Origin: Thysanoteuthis rhombus
Taxonomy: Eukaryota > Mollusca > Cephalopoda > Oegopsida > Thysanoteuthidae
Length of the DNA stretch: 64,000 nucleotides
Assembly (NCBI GenBank): GCA_963457665.1
Contig: OY735237.1
Span: 1,216,001-1,280,000, forward strand
Direction of reading: 5' to 3'
Notes under the pieces: model-generated
Seen by the model: only the letters and a program-made list of their open reading frames with translations
Told to the model about the DNA's origin: nothing
Database searches by the model: none
Position numbers and translations under genes: made by a program
Shown here: one piece after another, positions 50,318 to 59,770 of the stretch
How the letters are laid out: each line of letters starts with the position of its first letter
Position numbering within the stretch: position 1 is the stretch's first letter

Positions 50318-50760
50318 ATGGACAAATCAAGTACTGTAGTGAGACATGGAATATTATATGGTTCAACTCTTGAAGTCATATAAAAAAATCTTAAATCAAA
50401 GGGAATAACTTTTTATTGACTTTGTTTACTTTTGATCCCCCTGAGCAAGACCTTTCAGCCATTTTTCACATCAACCTAAGCAAGGCTTTATAGCTCACTT
50501 TTCACATCAAAATATAAGTAATAAGAAATTCATGTTTGAGTCCTTTGTGATTGAGAACCAAGGTACTGAAAAGTTGTCGTTGATGGAGACTGCACATGAA
50601 ATAGGACTTGCATTTATTGTAAATAAAAGCCGTTGTATTTTACACTGGGAGTGCATTAAAGTGCAACCAGTAAATAAAAACTTGCTTTAAAAATGCGAAC
50701 ACATATTGCGTCAATAAAGCTAGAGGAATCCCATCTCCGAAAGTTGCATCGGAACTAAAA
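50318..50760 (+). other. receptor 3' UTR with candidate polyadenylation signals
   Basis: AATAAA at 50622-50627, 50673-50678 and 50713-50718. The first follows the stop by about 305 bp. No further reading frame continues from the gene. Confidence 0.6.
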
Positions 50761-50940
50761 CGACTGTAACGTAATGGAATCATTGAAAAAGTCTGAAAGT
50801 TTAGAATGCGAAAAAATTGAAGGAGTTAAAGGGGAATATTTTATGTTACCGATGGAAAGTAAGGGTTCAATTGAACATTATAGTTGCATATTAAATTACT
50901 CTGAAAAAAAAAAGAACAACCCTGAACGCACGTGTTCCCT
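50760..50940. other. interval with a short dispersed-repeat fragment
   Basis: ATGGAAAGTAAGGGTTCAATT at about 50850 resembles ATGGAAGGTAAGGGTTCAGTT at 55180 and a weaker match at 53093. The 73-residue frame at 50774-50995 has no recognisable domain. Confidence 0.35.
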
Positions 50941-51034
50941 TGCTTATTTGCCCCAGCTTTCTCGTCGGTTACCTTTTGCCTTTCCTTCTTTCTAAACTCA
51001 CGGTCGGCGTAGTTTTCATTCTTTGGTCGTGACT

Positions 51035-51078
<44 letters not shown>

Positions 51079-51365
51079 TGTCTTTTGTCACTAATCTTCC
51101 TCGATGTGAGAATTCTCTGGAGCTTCTCATACAAACCCTGTAACTATTTCTCTCAACTCATTTTTGGCGACTATGCAAACACTGCATATCATTTCGTCCC
51201 TTTTAGCACCTTCTTGCACCTAAACTAACCTGAACTAACCACCTTTAGATAATCTAGCTCGGTCAAACATACCACTCATTATCACAAACACAACTAATTA
51301 GACTCAATTCGATACGTAAACCAAACGATATTAGACCCGTTATGTCACGTGTCCCTTTACTTTTT
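50930..51365. mobile_element. 0.5-kb dispersed element, copy 1
   Basis: Shared with 52005-52440 and 57245-57640: ACGTGTTC, TTGCCC, a GGCGTAGTTTTCATTCTTTGG-like segment, a microsatellite, TTGTC and CACTAATC, then CGTCCCTTTTAGC, CTAACCTGAACTAAC, ACCACTCATTAT and CAATTCGATA. The compound (CA)n-(TA)n tract at 51033-51078 interrupts it at the same internal position as in the other copies. No coding capacity. Class unknown. Confidence 0.75.
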
Positions 51366-52004
51366 CTTTCCTGTATTTTATTTTTAGGTTTAGGAATAAC
51401 CCTCCGAGCTAAAAATCCTTTGTTTTCAGCAACTACAACATCTTCTTGCTGAACACAACCAACATACCTCTAACTGGTGACTTGTAATTAATTACAATAC
51501 TCTAAATCAGGAACTTTCTCTCCCATCGCAAACACAGTCTTAAACGGTGGCCTCCCCTTTTTAGTATCATACAATAGTTTTTTTTCTGCAAAAGTGTACA
51601 AAAAGTATCTCTTGTATTTCAACTGAAGAATATGTGAAAAACATCACTTGTTTCAGGAAGGAAAATACTTGAAACATTGCTACTTGTTCCAGTACATAGG
51701 AATCGAACAGATTTTCATCAGAAATATGCAATCACCCCACAATGGACACATTTCTTCAAATTCATCAGTGACGCTTTCACCAATCACAACCAGAAGTCGC
51801 CATCACACACACACACATAAAACAACGGTCAATGTCTAATGTGATCACAGCAAATTCAATCCTTGCTCGCACAAGTACCTAGACACATATGAACCAATAG
51901 CATACTTTGACCAAAGCATCGACACAAATATGCTTACATTTGCCAAATATCTGAAAAAAAGCATTTCTGATTACGACTCCCTGTAAAAACTTTGACCACA
52001 CGTG
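51366..52004. other. AT-rich interval between two copies of the 0.5-kb element
   Basis: GATTACGACTCCCTGTAAAAAC before copy 2 is echoed at about 57220 before copy 3, so the element may extend somewhat further left. No gene seen; the frame at 51648-51839 ends in CA repeats. Confidence 0.4.
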
Positions 52005-52103
52005 TTCACTAGCTCATTTGCCCTGGCTTTCAAGCCTGTCACCATCTGCTTTTCCTTCTCCCTTAACTCGCAGCCAGCGTAGTTTCTGTTCTTTGGCCAT
52101 GAT

Positions 52104-52153
<50 letters not shown>

Positions 52154-52440
52154 CGCTAATCATCCTCGATGTGATAATTTGCAGAAGCTATGTGCCTTTT
52201 AAATGTAAATGCTGCAACTACTCCACTCGACATATTTTTGACGACAACGCAAACATTGCACTTATTATTTCGCCCTTTTTAGCTCCTTCTTGTACCTCAA
52301 CTAACTTGAAATAACTGCTATTGGATGATTTAATTCGGTCAACTATATCACTCATTATAATTGGCACTACTAATCAGGCTCAATTCGATAGATGAACCAA
52401 ACGACATGAGACCTGTTATGTCACGTGTTCCCTAACTTTT
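52005..52440. mobile_element. 0.5-kb dispersed element, copy 2
   Basis: Same order of blocks as copy 1, with (TA)n at 52106-52150 at the same internal site. CAATTCGATAGATGAACCAAACGACAT and TGTCACGTGTTCCC mark the right end. About 80% similar by eye. Orientation unknown. Confidence 0.75.
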
Positions 52441-52624
52441 CCCCCTATATTTCATGTTTAAGTATAGGAATAACCCTCCGGGCTAAATAGGCCTCTTTTC
52501 TTGCCAACCACGATCGATTTTATCAATGTTTTCTTACATGTATTTATTTTTCAGTCTTTTGTTGTCATGAATGTATATCCATTGAATATACGTTTCATTT
52601 GTGTGTTTTTCGCTCTGTGTTATA
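52441..52624. other. short AT-rich spacer
   Basis: Contains TTTTCTTACATGTATTTATTTTTC, which recurs near 57663 after copy 3, so part of it may belong to the 0.5-kb element. No gene seen. Confidence 0.4.
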
Positions 52625-52651
52625 CTAGATGGGATAATGGAAAGTCTATAG

Positions 52652-52693
52652 CCAGACTGAAGAGATGTAATACATCGAAACAGCTGTCTGTGG
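52652..52693 (+). ncRNA. type I hammerhead ribozyme-like motif, left arm
   Basis: CTGAAGA at 52657-52663 fits CUGANGA. Stem II is a perfect GATGT/ACATC with AAT loop (52664-52676), then GAAA (52677-52680). ACAGCTGT forms a loopless palindromic stem III. C17 is at 52688, so cleavage would follow GTC. Stem I is CCAGA with TGTGG: four of five pairs, mismatch at 52655. Short stem III without loop is known for ribozymes in Penelope-like elements, which may act as dimers. Confidence 0.6.
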
Positions 52694-52694
52694 A

Positions 52695-52744
<50 letters not shown>

Positions 52745-52753
52745 TCCACAGAC

Positions 52754-52825
<72 letters not shown>

Positions 52826-52826
52826 T

Positions 52827-52868
52827 CCACAGACAGCTGTTTCGATGTATTACATCTCTTCGGTGTGG
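52827..52868 (-). ncRNA. type I hammerhead ribozyme-like motif, right arm
   Basis: On the minus strand: perfect stem I CCACA/TGTGG, box CCGAAGA (one change from CUGANGA, U4 to C), perfect stem II GATGT/ACATC, GAAA, ACAGCTGT palindrome and GTC. The changed core base should abolish cleavage, while the left arm has an intact core but an imperfect stem I. Together they imply an ancestor with every element intact. Confidence 0.6.
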
Positions 52869-53035
52869 CTATAGACTTTCCATTATCCCATTTAGTACCA
52901 CGAGGCAGAATTGAAAACTTCGCTTCAGAACGGAAGGCTCATATCCTACCTCTGAGATACGGAACTGGAGGTCAGTAAGGCTGAATTTGAGCGATATATT
53001 TATTTACGCATAAATTCCCCATCCACCTATGGAAG

Positions 53036-53324
53036 AACATTGCATAAGCTTACAATGGATGAGTTACCTCACTTTTGTGTGTGTGTTGAACGGAAAGTGA
53101 GGGTTCAGTTTCATTTTTCACTTAGTAATATCACAATCTAAAACTCTTGAAAATGTGTTCATCAACAATCCGGTCCAAATTCTTTCCATAGGTCCATTAA
53201 TGATGCATTCCAAATTGGGTTACGCTGGGAGAATTTTTTTATACCAATGTTTAAGCGGGGAACAGACACACCAAGATTATCAGTTGTTCCACATAAACAA
53301 AAGATCATTTCTATTAATATTTGG
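53036..53324. other. unassigned interval
   Basis: Overlapping short frames (53155-53433 and 53247-53489) show no recognisable domain and run into the inverted PLE terminus. No supported gene. Confidence 0.4.
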
Positions 53325-53356
53325 ACCATCCTCATCTTGGTTATTTTTCATACAAC

Positions 53357-53405
53357 GTTTCGGCCGTTGTACTCTACGGCCGTTGTACTCTACGGCCTTG
53401 ATCAG
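53357..53405 (-). ncRNA. mutated hammerhead-like motif, left arm
   Basis: Minus strand: CTGATCA (G8 changed to C), stem II GGCCGT/ACGGCC with its loop and 3' strand duplicated, then GAAAC. Core base change and duplicated stem make it inactive. Confidence 0.45.
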
Positions 53406-53499
53406 GTATCATCTGGTAGGTGTGGGGAAGTAACAAACCGAACCCTTTATTTAACCAACGGGGGTATATTGACCTCACTCCCCTCTTAGCATTAGTAGT

Positions 53500-53595
53500 A
53501 TTATTATCGTCTCACACTGGGATTGAACCTAGAACCATCAGATTACTTGCAGTAATTTTGTCTGATTCGGTAACCACTACGCAATGTGTCCATGT
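53500..53595 (-). mobile_element. tRNA-derived SINE-like relic
   Basis: Minus strand: TAGTGGTTACCGAATCAG (A-box-like) and, about 35 bp on, GGTTCTAGGTTCAATCCCAG (B-box-like, GGTTCAATCC). Spacing is similar to a tRNA gene, but the intervening part does not fold into a recognisable clover leaf. Not a functional tRNA. Confidence 0.5.
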
Positions 53596-53611
53596 GGACA
53601 CCTACCAGATG

Positions 53612-53655
53612 ATACCTGATGAAGGCCGTAGAGTACAACGGCCGAAACGTTGTAT
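53612..53655 (+). ncRNA. type I hammerhead ribozyme-like motif, right arm, core intact
   Basis: CTGATGA at 53616-53622, one unpaired A, stem II GGCCGT/ACGGCC (53624-53629 with 53638-53643) with 8-nt loop, GAAA at 53644-53647. ACGT palindrome as stem III, then T17 (GTT triplet, allowed as NUH but weaker than GUC). Stem I is ATAC/GTAT (53612-53615 with 53652-53655), four perfect pairs. All core residues fit; the extra A before stem II and U17 are the deviations. Confidence 0.6.
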
Positions 53656-53685
53656 GAAAAACAACCAAGATGAGGATGGTCCGAA

Positions 53686-55250
53686 TAATAATAGAAATAA
53701 TAATAATACCTCATCTCAAAAATTCAGAGATATACTAAACAAAAAATTGTTGATTTGCAGATTATGTTGCAAAAAGTAATCATAAAAATCTTTCATACAC
53801 TCATTGGCCATAGTCAGGCACACCGAAGGAAACATTCATCAATATTAAATCAATCACACAGTCTCAAAAACAATTCCAGGGAGGAAAAATGTATGATATA
53901 AAAGTAAGTTTAAAATCCTTTTTTTTTTTTTTTGGCTTTATTGTAAACAACGTATTAATAAAAGACAGGATAAATCTTAATTAAGAGAATTGAATTGGCT
54001 CAGGCCAAGAAGTGATTTATTGTGCCTTGATTCATTGAAACCCACACATACCAATAAGGAATATAAATTTACACCTTTTTAAAGAGCTAACATTGTAATT
54101 GCTACTTAACCAGCAAGTAATTCTGATACAATATTACTTTCACCTCATATAGTACACTTAGAAGATTCTGTGTATCTGTGGATCTATTATGAAAAAGTGT
54201 CTCAGAATACTTCTTTGGGGTTAAAATAAGGTCCCTTAGTTTGCACAAGCAGGGAAGTCTTTCAAAAATAAGATAGCAGATGTGTTTAACCGAGAATAAG
54301 ATGTAGTAGCCGTCCTTCGGTGCGAAATTAATGATGATTCACTGTGCCCCGTTATCCACTGTGCCTAGGTCCCCCCCTATCTATGTGTACGTTTCAAAAA
54401 GTAAGTTGGAGTGAAAATTTAGTTCTGTCTCTAAAGACGACAGAACGTCTCCAAAAAAGCATATGCCTGGACAAAGTGTACGGCGATACTGGGATGCCCA
54501 GTCATCAGAATACTCCCTCTCGGCTTTGTTGATGTAGTCTAAAGGAAAGCCGACGAGAGCGATAAAGGGACTATCGCAAGGACTTTCTCAATCGCACCTC
54601 CAGTCTGAGGTAATACCAAATTTCTAAAAGAATTGAAAAAAATATTTTTCAACTCTATCCCCTAACCCTAACATTTTGATTGGGTTTGGTGCGATTCGAT
54701 GCGATCGACTCGACGTTTAGACCAGCCGACGATATGTTCGTAAATAAAATGCACAAACCTCATGGAAAGTTGATGTTATCACAAAAAAAACCCCAAACAA
54801 ACCGTGGCAATAGAGAGAAGAAAGACCGCAGAACACGTTACGTGTGAAAATTATTCATTATAACTATATACACGGTGATATATTTGTGTTTGAAAACTTG
54901 CCTCACACGAAAACTGTGTGTTATTTTACCACCAATTTATTCGTAAACGCTGTGATACACACCGGGCGTCTATCCAGACAGGTTCTCGAGAAAATTGGTG
55001 AGATATTTTTGAAAGTACATACTTTGAAGATTCATAAAAAAAACTTACTTTTTGCTTCTAATAAAAAGTTCCCAAAGAATCCCCAAAGAGCCACATTACA
55101 GCCCGCTATATAACTGATTTTTTACAAGAAAGGAATTGAAAGAAGTTACCTAATACTCTGAAGCCTCACTTCCGTACAATGGAAGGTAAGGGTTCAGTTT
55201 AGCATTATACTTACATCACAGATCCCCTCCTAAATTGAATGTATGAAAAA
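53686..55250. other. mostly unassigned interval
   Basis: AT-rich, with a T run near 53920. A GC-richer stretch at 54310-54620 (frame 54344-54532 with VLSLKTTERLQKS and VYGDTGMPSHQN) looks unlike its flanks and may be a dispersed repeat or an old exon. A 89-residue frame at 54844-55113 is open but unrecognised. The ATGGAAGGTAAGGGTTC fragment at 55180 matches 50850. Confidence 0.35.
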
Positions 55251-55264
55251 AAAAGTAGAAATAT

Positions 55265-55450
55265 TTATCGTTTGGGAACCAATTCTTTGATCCAACCCAA
55301 GATTTCGTCAATTCTCCTATTCCCCATGACCAACCGTTCGTCCAATTTTCATTGAAATCCATTGAGAACTTTTGGAGATATCGTGTGGACAAACAGACGG
55401 ATGGAAAGGCAGACGGAGGGACAGAGGGATCGATGAGTACATTGCAAAAT
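55265..55450. mobile_element. possible dispersed element end with ACAGACGG tail
   Basis: TTTTGGAGATATCGTGTGGACAAACAGACGG is of a type seen as a repeated 3' terminus in invertebrate genomes, here followed by diverged ACAGACGGA units. Single copy in this window, so support is from general recall. Confidence 0.3.
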
Positions 55451-55639
55451 AAAGCTTTTTTTTTCTCGCGGTCATGCTCTCATCCAATCAAAGCTCATGA
55501 ATATCAATTTGGCCAGTGACGTAATAGAACCAATCACTAAGACGGTTTGTTGTTGTAAACATTGTGGGAGTGAATATTTATTCTGAAAGGAAAAGTACCC
55601 TCTGACACCGATATATGGAGTATACCTACATTTTGACTT

Positions 55640-55890
55640 CGCGTTCCTGTCCGGATAGAAATAAGAAAAAAAAAGAAAAGAAAAGAAAAGAAAGAAATAT
55701 AAGAAAGAATGCTCTGATGACAATTCACAACCGTATCATTCACGACTCCTCTGTAATATCATTTAATGAATATATGGAGAGAATAAAAAGAAAACATCTC
55801 CAAAAATGGCAAAGCTATTCCCAATGGTAGGTTCTCTAAGGATGGTTGATATTTCAATGTAAAACACTTCCTTTTTTTTAACCCCGAAGG
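55640..55890. other. A-rich interval
   Basis: GAAAA-rich simple sequence at 55663-55705. Short frames on both strands lack support. Confidence 0.5.
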
Positions 55891-56185
55891 CGTTCTTTGT
55901 TTCATGGGCTTTAATCAAAGAAACTGATAGAAAACTCAAATGGGCGGGACATTTTTCAAGAATGACTGATAACCGATGGACATCACGACTCACAACATGG
56001 ATCCTCAGAGATCAGGTGCGAGGCTGTGACTGACGGAAAGTGAGATGGTCTAACGTGCTAGATAAATTTAGAAAGTACTAGCTCCATGATGCCAATGATA
56101 GAGAGGTCTGACGGATCTTTGGGGGGGGGGGTCAATGTCCAACGACGGACACTAACAGACTGATGATGATGATGATGATGATGAA
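55890..56185 (+). mobile_element. RTE-like LINE 3' end, short degraded copy
   Basis: Plus strand: LKWAGHFSRMTDNRW, then TSRLTTWILRDQVRG, stops, VLDKFRKY, DANDREV and RRTLTD with stop, matching 44290-44535. A (GAT)n tail follows (56160-56185). A run of ten Gs near 56121 and several stops show decay. Only about the last 300 bp of the element are present. Confidence 0.88.
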
Positions 56186-56379
56186 ATAATTTTTCAGTTT
56201 CATAATTTAGCGAGATCGTCTTTGTATCACAATTTGTTTTTAAATCTATTCGAAGTATTATTTTAAAAAATTGAATATCCATTTCTTGATTCATTGTAAT
56301 TTCGACAAAATTGTCCGAAAGTAAGATCATTTAATTTTCCTTCTTTTGATGCAAAAAAAAAAATCGTCGTTGATATCTC
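56186..56379. other. AT-rich spacer
   Basis: No supported feature. Confidence 0.5.
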
Positions 56380-56470
56380 AGATGAGGGATTGAACCCTCA
56401 TCTTGGATGTTAACTTGTTACAGATGCAATGTTTTGATCTGTCAAGCCTTGCTCAGGTGCCTATTGTAGT
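56380..56470 (-). mobile_element. tRNA-derived SINE-like relic
   Basis: Minus strand: GAGCAAGGCTTGACAG and, further on, GATGAGGGTTCAATCCCTCATC. The latter is a good T-arm: GGTTCAATCC flanked by complementary GATGAG and CTCATC. No full clover leaf, so SINE-like rather than a tRNA gene. Confidence 0.5.
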
Positions 56471-56550
56471 TGTTAGTAACTTTTCCCCGGGGGAATGGAA
56501 AAAAGAGTTGGGTTTGGAATTCTTAGGTTGACAACTACAACAAGAGAAAA

Positions 56551-56590
56551 CTGAAGAAGGCTGGAGAGACCAGGATATAACCGTTGAAAC
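56551..56590 (+). other. hammerhead-like boxes, degraded
   Basis: CTGAAGA (56551-56557) and GAAAC (56586-56590) at the usual spacing, but the sequence after GAAAC (AGTGC) gives no palindromic stem III and stem II is poor. Possible PLE end relic. Confidence 0.25.
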
Positions 56591-56699
56591 AGTGCAAGAG
56601 ATGACCTAACAACTAAAGGACACACTTTCCCAGTGAGCGTGGCAAATCTTTGCTTTAGCAAATTAGTAAAAGACGGTACTGTTCATTTTGGTCACTGGG

Positions 56700-56815
56700 T
56701 ATGAATTCAGTCTTCCATAAAATCTGGCACTTGGTTCTTAGATTCGAACTGTTGCTAAAGATCGTAGCAAAGTGAAACTAACTACCAAGAGAGCCGCATC
56801 CATAACCCCTCCCTT
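56700..56815 (-). mobile_element. tRNA-derived SINE-like relic
   Basis: Minus strand: GCGGCTCTCTTGGTAGTTAG (A-box region with GGTAG), then CAACAGTTCGAATCTAAG (B box, GTTCGAATC). Spacing fits a tRNA-like head. Acceptor-stem pairing is not maintained. Confidence 0.5.
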
Positions 56816-57244
56816 AATGAAACACCCCAAAGAATATCTACTTTTCGAAGCGACATTTTAAATGAAGAATGAAAATAGATAAATTCATAACAAGCGGAAT
56901 AGACTTCGTGTATGAGCTGATTGTGGCGTAAGTAGTAAAAGTAAGGTTGTCAAAGCAGATCTCAGAATAAAGGCAATGAGAATGGTTTTCTGATTTTAGT
57001 CTTAGATAAATTTTTATCATCTGAGATTGAATTTAAATTGATAGGGTAATTTGGGGAGTTGTTTTGAAGAATTTAGAAATAGATTGTGACTGGTAAGTGT
57101 TTCTCTGTCTAATGAGCTGGTAATTTTTTATTAAGTTTTATATACTTGTGGTGCCCGTTATATTTTAATCAAGATTTTGATACGAAACCCTTCTTTTAGC
57201 TAGATATCTAAAAGGTCACTTCCTATGATGACTCCCGGTAAAAA
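56816..57244. other. unassigned AT-rich interval
   Basis: No supported gene or repeat apart from the ATGACTCCCGGTAAAAAC sequence at 57218, echoed near 51970. Confidence 0.5.
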
Positions 57245-57353
57245 CCTTGAATATACGTGGTCGAACGCTTTTGTTGCCCCGGTTTTCTAAGCGGTTACCT
57301 TGCTTTCCTTTTCCCTAAACTCGCAACCGACGTAGTTTCTATTCTTTGGCCGT

Positions 57354-57405
<52 letters not shown>

Positions 57406-57640
57406 TTTTGTCACTTATGTGAAAATTCCCAAGAACTTCATAGCTATTAAATGCAAATGCTACAACTATCATTTTTGGCGACAACGCAAATACTGCGCTT
57501 GATATTTTGTCCCTTTTAGCTCCTTACTGCACCTAACCTGAACTAACAGCCTTTTCCTAATCTAACTTGGTCAACTAAACCACTCATTATAACAGGCACT
57601 ACTAATCAGGCTCCATTCGATAGATAAAATAAATGACATT
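57245..57640. mobile_element. 0.5-kb dispersed element, copy 3
   Basis: Blocks in the same order as copies 1 and 2: GTTGCCCCGGTTTTC, CGACGTAGTTTCTATTCTTTGGC, (TA)n at 57357-57401, TTGTCACTTAT, CGACAACGCAAATACTGC, TTTTGTCCCTTTTAGCTCC, ACCACTCATTAT and CCATTCGATAGATAAA. The TA tract again sits at the same internal site. Confidence 0.75.
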
Positions 57641-59020
57641 ACATGATCGATCATATTAATGTTTTCATTACATGTATTTCATTCTTAATTTTTCATAAAT
57701 GTTATCGATTAAAAGTACCTTTCATTTGCTCATTTACACATTTGTTCGTCCTTTTTTTACTTAAAAAAAATATCTGCGTCCACATTTGTATCTGGCGCGC
57801 ATGTTCTCCATACATGTCCCTTCCTCCTTCAACTTTTCCACTTTTTCTAACGTCCACAAACTCAACAGATGCCCATTCACCAACGAGAACTCTACAGGAC
57901 TATATACACCAACAGTATTTCTCACACACTTTTATTATAACTTGAATTTATGTGTACTTTGGTGTTGAATATTTCTCAATATTAATTGTATGCAAAGATG
58001 CCCATTAATGCACTTCCTATAAATTTAATGATAAAAATAAACGATCGAATTAGAATGAATCTGAAAATCTTCAAAAGGTTTTCTGCAAAATAAGATAAGA
58101 GAGAGAGAGAGAGAGAGAGAGAGGCGGAGGGGGCTGGTTGGGTTGCCAGTGTTTCTTCGAAATAAGACGATTGTAATCCGAATGTGTCTACTTTGAAACG
58201 AGACAGAAATCACTAATTCCTAATTAATAAACCTGAATTCAAATTATAGTTTACTGAAGAGTAGTCTGAATCGTATTCAAAGCTTTTCAGTTTCGGGAAT
58301 CGGGTCGTCAAGTTTAATATCGGACATAATTCGGAGAAATTTAGATGTCAGATTGATTTAAATTTCAATAATAAGACTCACTCACTCAGGACTAAACACG
58401 GAACCAATGTTTGCAGTACTGGACATATCTAGCCACTCTCAGCGTCAGTCGCTAACTCGAAAAAAATATTTTTGCGTTAGTTTGACTGCCCAAAATAGCT
58501 ATATTAGAAAAAAAAATAGCTAAAAACGCCTCCAATGGTCAAAAATTACTAAAATATCCACGCTAGAATAGTGATCTTCTCACTGCAGAAATAAGAAACA
58601 CGTCAAATCTAGCGCGAATTGCACTGAATTAGAAAAACTGATAACTCTGAATGAAAAGACCTCTATCACGTGATCAAGAACACTTCCACCCCGTCGAATA
58701 ATTATTCACCTTTCAATTTTTATTTTTGCAAAAGAATCGGGAAGATTGAGCTGAAATATTTGAATTAAATCCCAGAATGATAGAAACGTGTGATATGGAG
58801 ATAAATGATGTTCATTTTTATTCTTTGATTTTTTTTTTAGGACAATTTTTCTCTTTTCATTCATCAATCCATTCGCTTCTTTTGCCCCCCCCCCTCGTTC
58901 AGTTTTTCAAGTTGGTATGGATTAGCTGTGCATGCCACGAGCACAAGCTGCACCAATTTATATATTTACTCTTGATGTCTGGAGAATTTTTTGGAGAAAG
59001 TTTTTAGCGAGGGTTCAATT
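57641..59020. other. gene-poor interval with (GA)n tract
   Basis: AT-rich with a (GA)n tract at 58097-58124. A tRNA-like B-box relic may lie on the minus strand near 58400-58460 but is too weak to call. Frames at 57643-57945 and 58777-59007 overlap in two frames each and lack splice or domain support. Confidence 0.45.
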
Positions 59021-59225
59021 CACAATGTAGGTTTACGCTAAAGTGATCCCTTAGTTTATGTCCAGAAGCATTCACACGTGTTTTTTTTAAGATTTAGACT
59101 TTTTTTTAGTGATCACTGTTCAACAAAAGGCAGGAGAGAAGTAACTTATTGAAGCTTTTTTCATTATTTTTTTAACAAGACATGCTGCCTGAAGATATTG
59201 GTTAGGTGACTGTATCTACTGAGCG
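59020..59225. repeat. diverged direct repeat, copy 1
   Basis: TTCACAATGTAGGTTTACGCTAAA, GAAGTAACTTATTG, GACATGCTGC and TCTACTGAGCG match 59580-59765 in order. Moderate divergence. Confidence 0.55.
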
Positions 59226-59258
59226 TCAATCAAAATTGTCACTAAAACTGTGGCTAAG

Positions 59259-59310
<52 letters not shown>

Positions 59311-59346
59311 CTTAGCCACAGTTTTAGTGACAATTTTGATTGACGC
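59222..59346. repeat. perfect inverted repeat (hairpin) around (TA)n
   Basis: Arms GCGTCAATCAAAATTGTCAC plus CTAAAACTGTGGCTAAG (left, from 59222) and their exact reverse complement (right, to 59346) flank (TA)n at 59260-59308. About 40 nt per arm without a mismatch. Confidence 0.92.
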
Positions 59347-59347
59347 A

Positions 59348-59373
59348 TATACATATATATATATATACATATA

Positions 59374-59427
<54 letters not shown>

Positions 59428-59455
59428 CGTGTGTGTGCGTGTGTGTGTATTAAGC
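59348..59455. repeat. (TA)n-(TG)n microsatellite
   Basis: TA with ACATA breaks followed by TG with CG variants. Confidence 0.95.
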
Positions 59456-59574
59456 ATACAGTCAGCATGGATAGGGCTGGAGGGCTGGAAACCTAAACAT
59501 TTAATCATTATCATGTCTAGAAAGCAATTTTGTTTTGTTTTTTTTAACCCTCCTCCCGATTTTTTTTTTTGGGG

Positions 59575-59770
59575 GGGGGGCAATTTGCAATGTGAGTTTA
59601 TGCTAAATTGCCGCTAGTTTGGGTGTGACTGCATTCATGTTGTTGTTTTGTTTCAATTCTGACTTTTCAGTGATCCAGCCAGAGGCGAAATAAGTAACTT
59701 ATTGATTGATCACCTTCGAAATGGTATGCTCCCAAATCATGCTGGTCACGTGACGGTTTCTATTGAGCGA
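59575..59770. repeat. diverged direct repeat, copy 2
   Basis: GCAATGTGAGTTTATGCTAAA, AAGTAACTTATTGATTG, TCATGCTGG and TCTATTGAGCG correspond to 59025-59220. A G run precedes it at 59570. Confidence 0.55.

Larger units (their letters stand above)
52625..53035. mobile_element. inverted pair of Penelope-like termini around (TA)n
   Basis: Left arm 52625-52699 and right arm 52821-52897 are reverse complements over about 75 nt (ATGGGATAATGGAAAGTC and so on), separated by two (TA)n blocks. The right side continues to about 53035 with sequence shared with 48250-48420. Both arms carry a hammerhead core pointing towards the TA tract. A 14-bp fragment ATCATCCACAGACA sits between the TA blocks at 52740-52753. 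Confidence 0.75.
53325..53685. mobile_element. second inverted pair of Penelope-like termini enclosing a SINE-like relic
   Basis: Arms at about 53325-53425 and 53592-53682 are reverse complements: GGACCATCCTCATCTTGG, CATACAACGTTTCGG and CAGGTATCATCTGGTAGGTG. The left arm has an extra 16-bp copy of GTTGTACTCTACGGCC. Each arm has hammerhead boxes. Between them, 53500-53595 holds a tRNA-like segment on the minus strand. Confidence 0.7.

Noticed and set aside
55872..55885. Start of a gene in the T-rich and A-rich region before the LINE end
   Set aside because: Short frames run across simple sequence and the LINE boundary.
56380..56815. Functional tRNA genes on the minus strand
   Set aside because: B-box-like sequences are good, but acceptor and anticodon stems do not pair; SINE-like relics fit better.
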